Under the pieces are notes generated by a model. The model saw only the letters and a list, made by a program, of their open reading frames with translations. It was not told where the DNA came from and searched no databases. A stretch of DNA of 6,124 nucleotides from Acidobacteriota bacterium (lineage in GTDB: Bacteria > Acidobacteriota > Terriglobia > UBA7540). The position numbers and the translations under genes were made by a program. Positions within the stretch are counted from its first letter, which is position 1. Every line of letters starts with the position of its first letter. Shown here in pieces: positions 5,215-6,124 of this stretch. The stretch is taken from the NCBI GenBank assembly GCA_003171295.1, contig PMYF01000258.1:1-6124 (forward strand), in the 5' to 3' direction.

Positions 5215-6124
5215 GCTCGCCCGCCAAAGCGACCCAGTAGCCCGTACAAGAAGTTATGTCGGCCTCTCCCAAAAAATCCGAAGGCCTCGCCGAATTCCCA
5301 AAGCGTTAGATTGTAGCCGTAACCTTCCAGCACACCCTTTGGTACTAGAACGTGCCCCGCGGACTGAGGCAGAAGATATCCACACGCAAGTGCTGGTGAG
5401 GTCTCGGCGGTAGCCGCTGGCTGGGCGCCTTACCGTTCCACGATACCAGCCGACCTCCACTCACAAAGGGATCTTCACCATCGCCGCATGGCAAGAGTTA
5501 AGGGGCCACATCGTTTCCCCCCTCTGCCAGTCATGTTCATTTGTCCTAGGAAACAAGCTAACCCCAGTATAGCTCAAGTCTGATTAAGAACAGACAAATT
5601 GTCAAGACGAATTCTCTCCTTTGTCCGGTCGGGTACAGCCAGATCATCCCGACAACGGCGGCACTGTGGAACTGCAGATGATTCGCCTCGGCACTGATTG
5701 CGATGGCGCGGCCTCGCACCGAGTCTCGGGAGAGCCGCGTGCTCAATCCTCTAGTTGAGCTTCGCATGGCTGTCGGGAGGAATTTCGAAGGACTTCGGCC
5801 GGAAGAGCACGAAGTCAAAGGGTTGGGAGCGCATGTGGGTGATTTCACCTCAATTGCTTGACTGATCCCGTGAGAAGCCGGCCGAGGAATCAAATTCGAG
5901 AAGTCGGCTAGTTTACCATCGTGTCCACAGTGGCAATTCGAAGTTGTGGGCACCTGGCGGACTCGGAAATTATATTAAGTATGGACTCTTCAGGATTTGG
6001 AACGATAAACGCCCTTTGCGAACACCAAATGGGTGCGTGCTGCATAACTGTTGGGAAATCCCCTTCTCACCACCAAACGCCCCCGAAAAGTCGCCTTCCC
6101 GTCGACTGGTCTACCGCTGGGGTT
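5215..6124. other. About 0.9 kb upstream region with no convincing gene
   Basis: All six frames contain only short or compositionally random reading frames. The longest is a 131-codon minus frame (5558-5953) with no recognisable domain. A minus frame open from 5429 is locally rich in Gly, Phe and Tyr just before the TPR start. A minus frame open from the right edge (6124 to 5990) is equally unrecognised. Bases 5560-5605 are locally AT-rich and contain promoter-like words and a palindrome. No tRNA, rRNA, riboswitch or insertion sequence was recognised. The region probably holds the operon's promoter and a long untranslated leader, or decayed sequence. Confidence 0.5.
5566..5605 (-). promoter_or_regulatory. 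Possible operon promoter/operator patch (weak)
   Basis: On the minus strand a perfect -35-like TTGACA (5605-5600) and a good -10-like TATACT (5571-5566) both occur, but they are 28 bases apart, too far for an ordinary sigma-70 promoter. TTGTCT (5597-5592) lies 20 bases from the same -10, the longer spacing known from promoters that need a DNA-twisting activator. An 11-base palindrome, GACAAATTGTC (5593-5603), overlaps both -35 candidates and could be an operator half-site pair. If used, the TPR mRNA would have a leader of about 345 bases. Suggestive only. Confidence 0.2.

Noticed and set aside
5254..5460. 68-codon minus-strand frame upstream of the TPR gene
   Set aside because: Arg-rich, motif-free, overlaps a competing frame, and ends before the TPR start without any coupling signal.
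5558..5953. 131-codon minus-strand frame upstream of the operon
   Set aside because: No recognisable domain, mixed Ser/Arg-rich composition and no clear ribosome-binding site; it also covers the AT-rich promoter-like patch. Treated as non-coding, but a protein search could overturn this.
5990..6124. Minus-strand frame open from the right edge, possible tail of an upstream gene
   Set aside because: Only 44 codons with no recognisable motif; cannot be distinguished from a chance open frame.

Overview
The window is bacterial and moderately GC-rich. It holds one convincing two-gene operon on the minus strand, flanked on the left by the tail of an insertion sequence and on the right by about 900 bases with no convincing gene. 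The long TPR protein, with its N-terminal beta domain and the linker that precedes its repeats, resembles TPR proteins I associate with soil Acidobacteriota. That assignment is from memory and is only tentative.

Layout. Bases 1-144 (+) encode the last 47 residues of an IS1182-like DDE transposase cut by the window edge. A perfect 11-bp-stem hairpin (210-234) follows, then a gene-poor junction up to 493. The membrane-protein gene (494-1351, minus) and the giant TPR gene (1348-5214, minus) overlap in an ATGA arrangement, with the TPR gene first in the transcript. Bases 5215-6124 contain only weak reading frames and a short AT-rich palindromic patch that may hold the promoter.

How the genes may work together. 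The 1288-residue protein starts with an export signal or N-terminal anchor. It then has a transthyretin/carboxypeptidase-regulatory-like beta domain, a proline-rich linker, two ordinary 34-residue TPRs, and 22 tandem 42-residue TPRs plus a C-terminal cap without a single register shift. The 285-residue partner has three transmembrane segments, a run of five prolines, and two small beta domains predicted to lie outside the cytoplasmic membrane. Its last beta domain has the same layout as the beta domain of the TPR protein (T-G-S-V start, T-S/D-x-G-x-F centre, V-x-x-D-G end). I infer an envelope-located scaffold made of a membrane anchor and a very long TPR solenoid; neither protein has a visible catalytic domain, so the function is unknown.

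The most striking signal is inside the repeat array. The 42-residue TPRs alternate in two types, so the real unit of duplication over residues 536-1123 is an 84-residue (252-bp) dyad in seven copies. Neighbouring central copies are close enough in DNA to indicate recent expansion.
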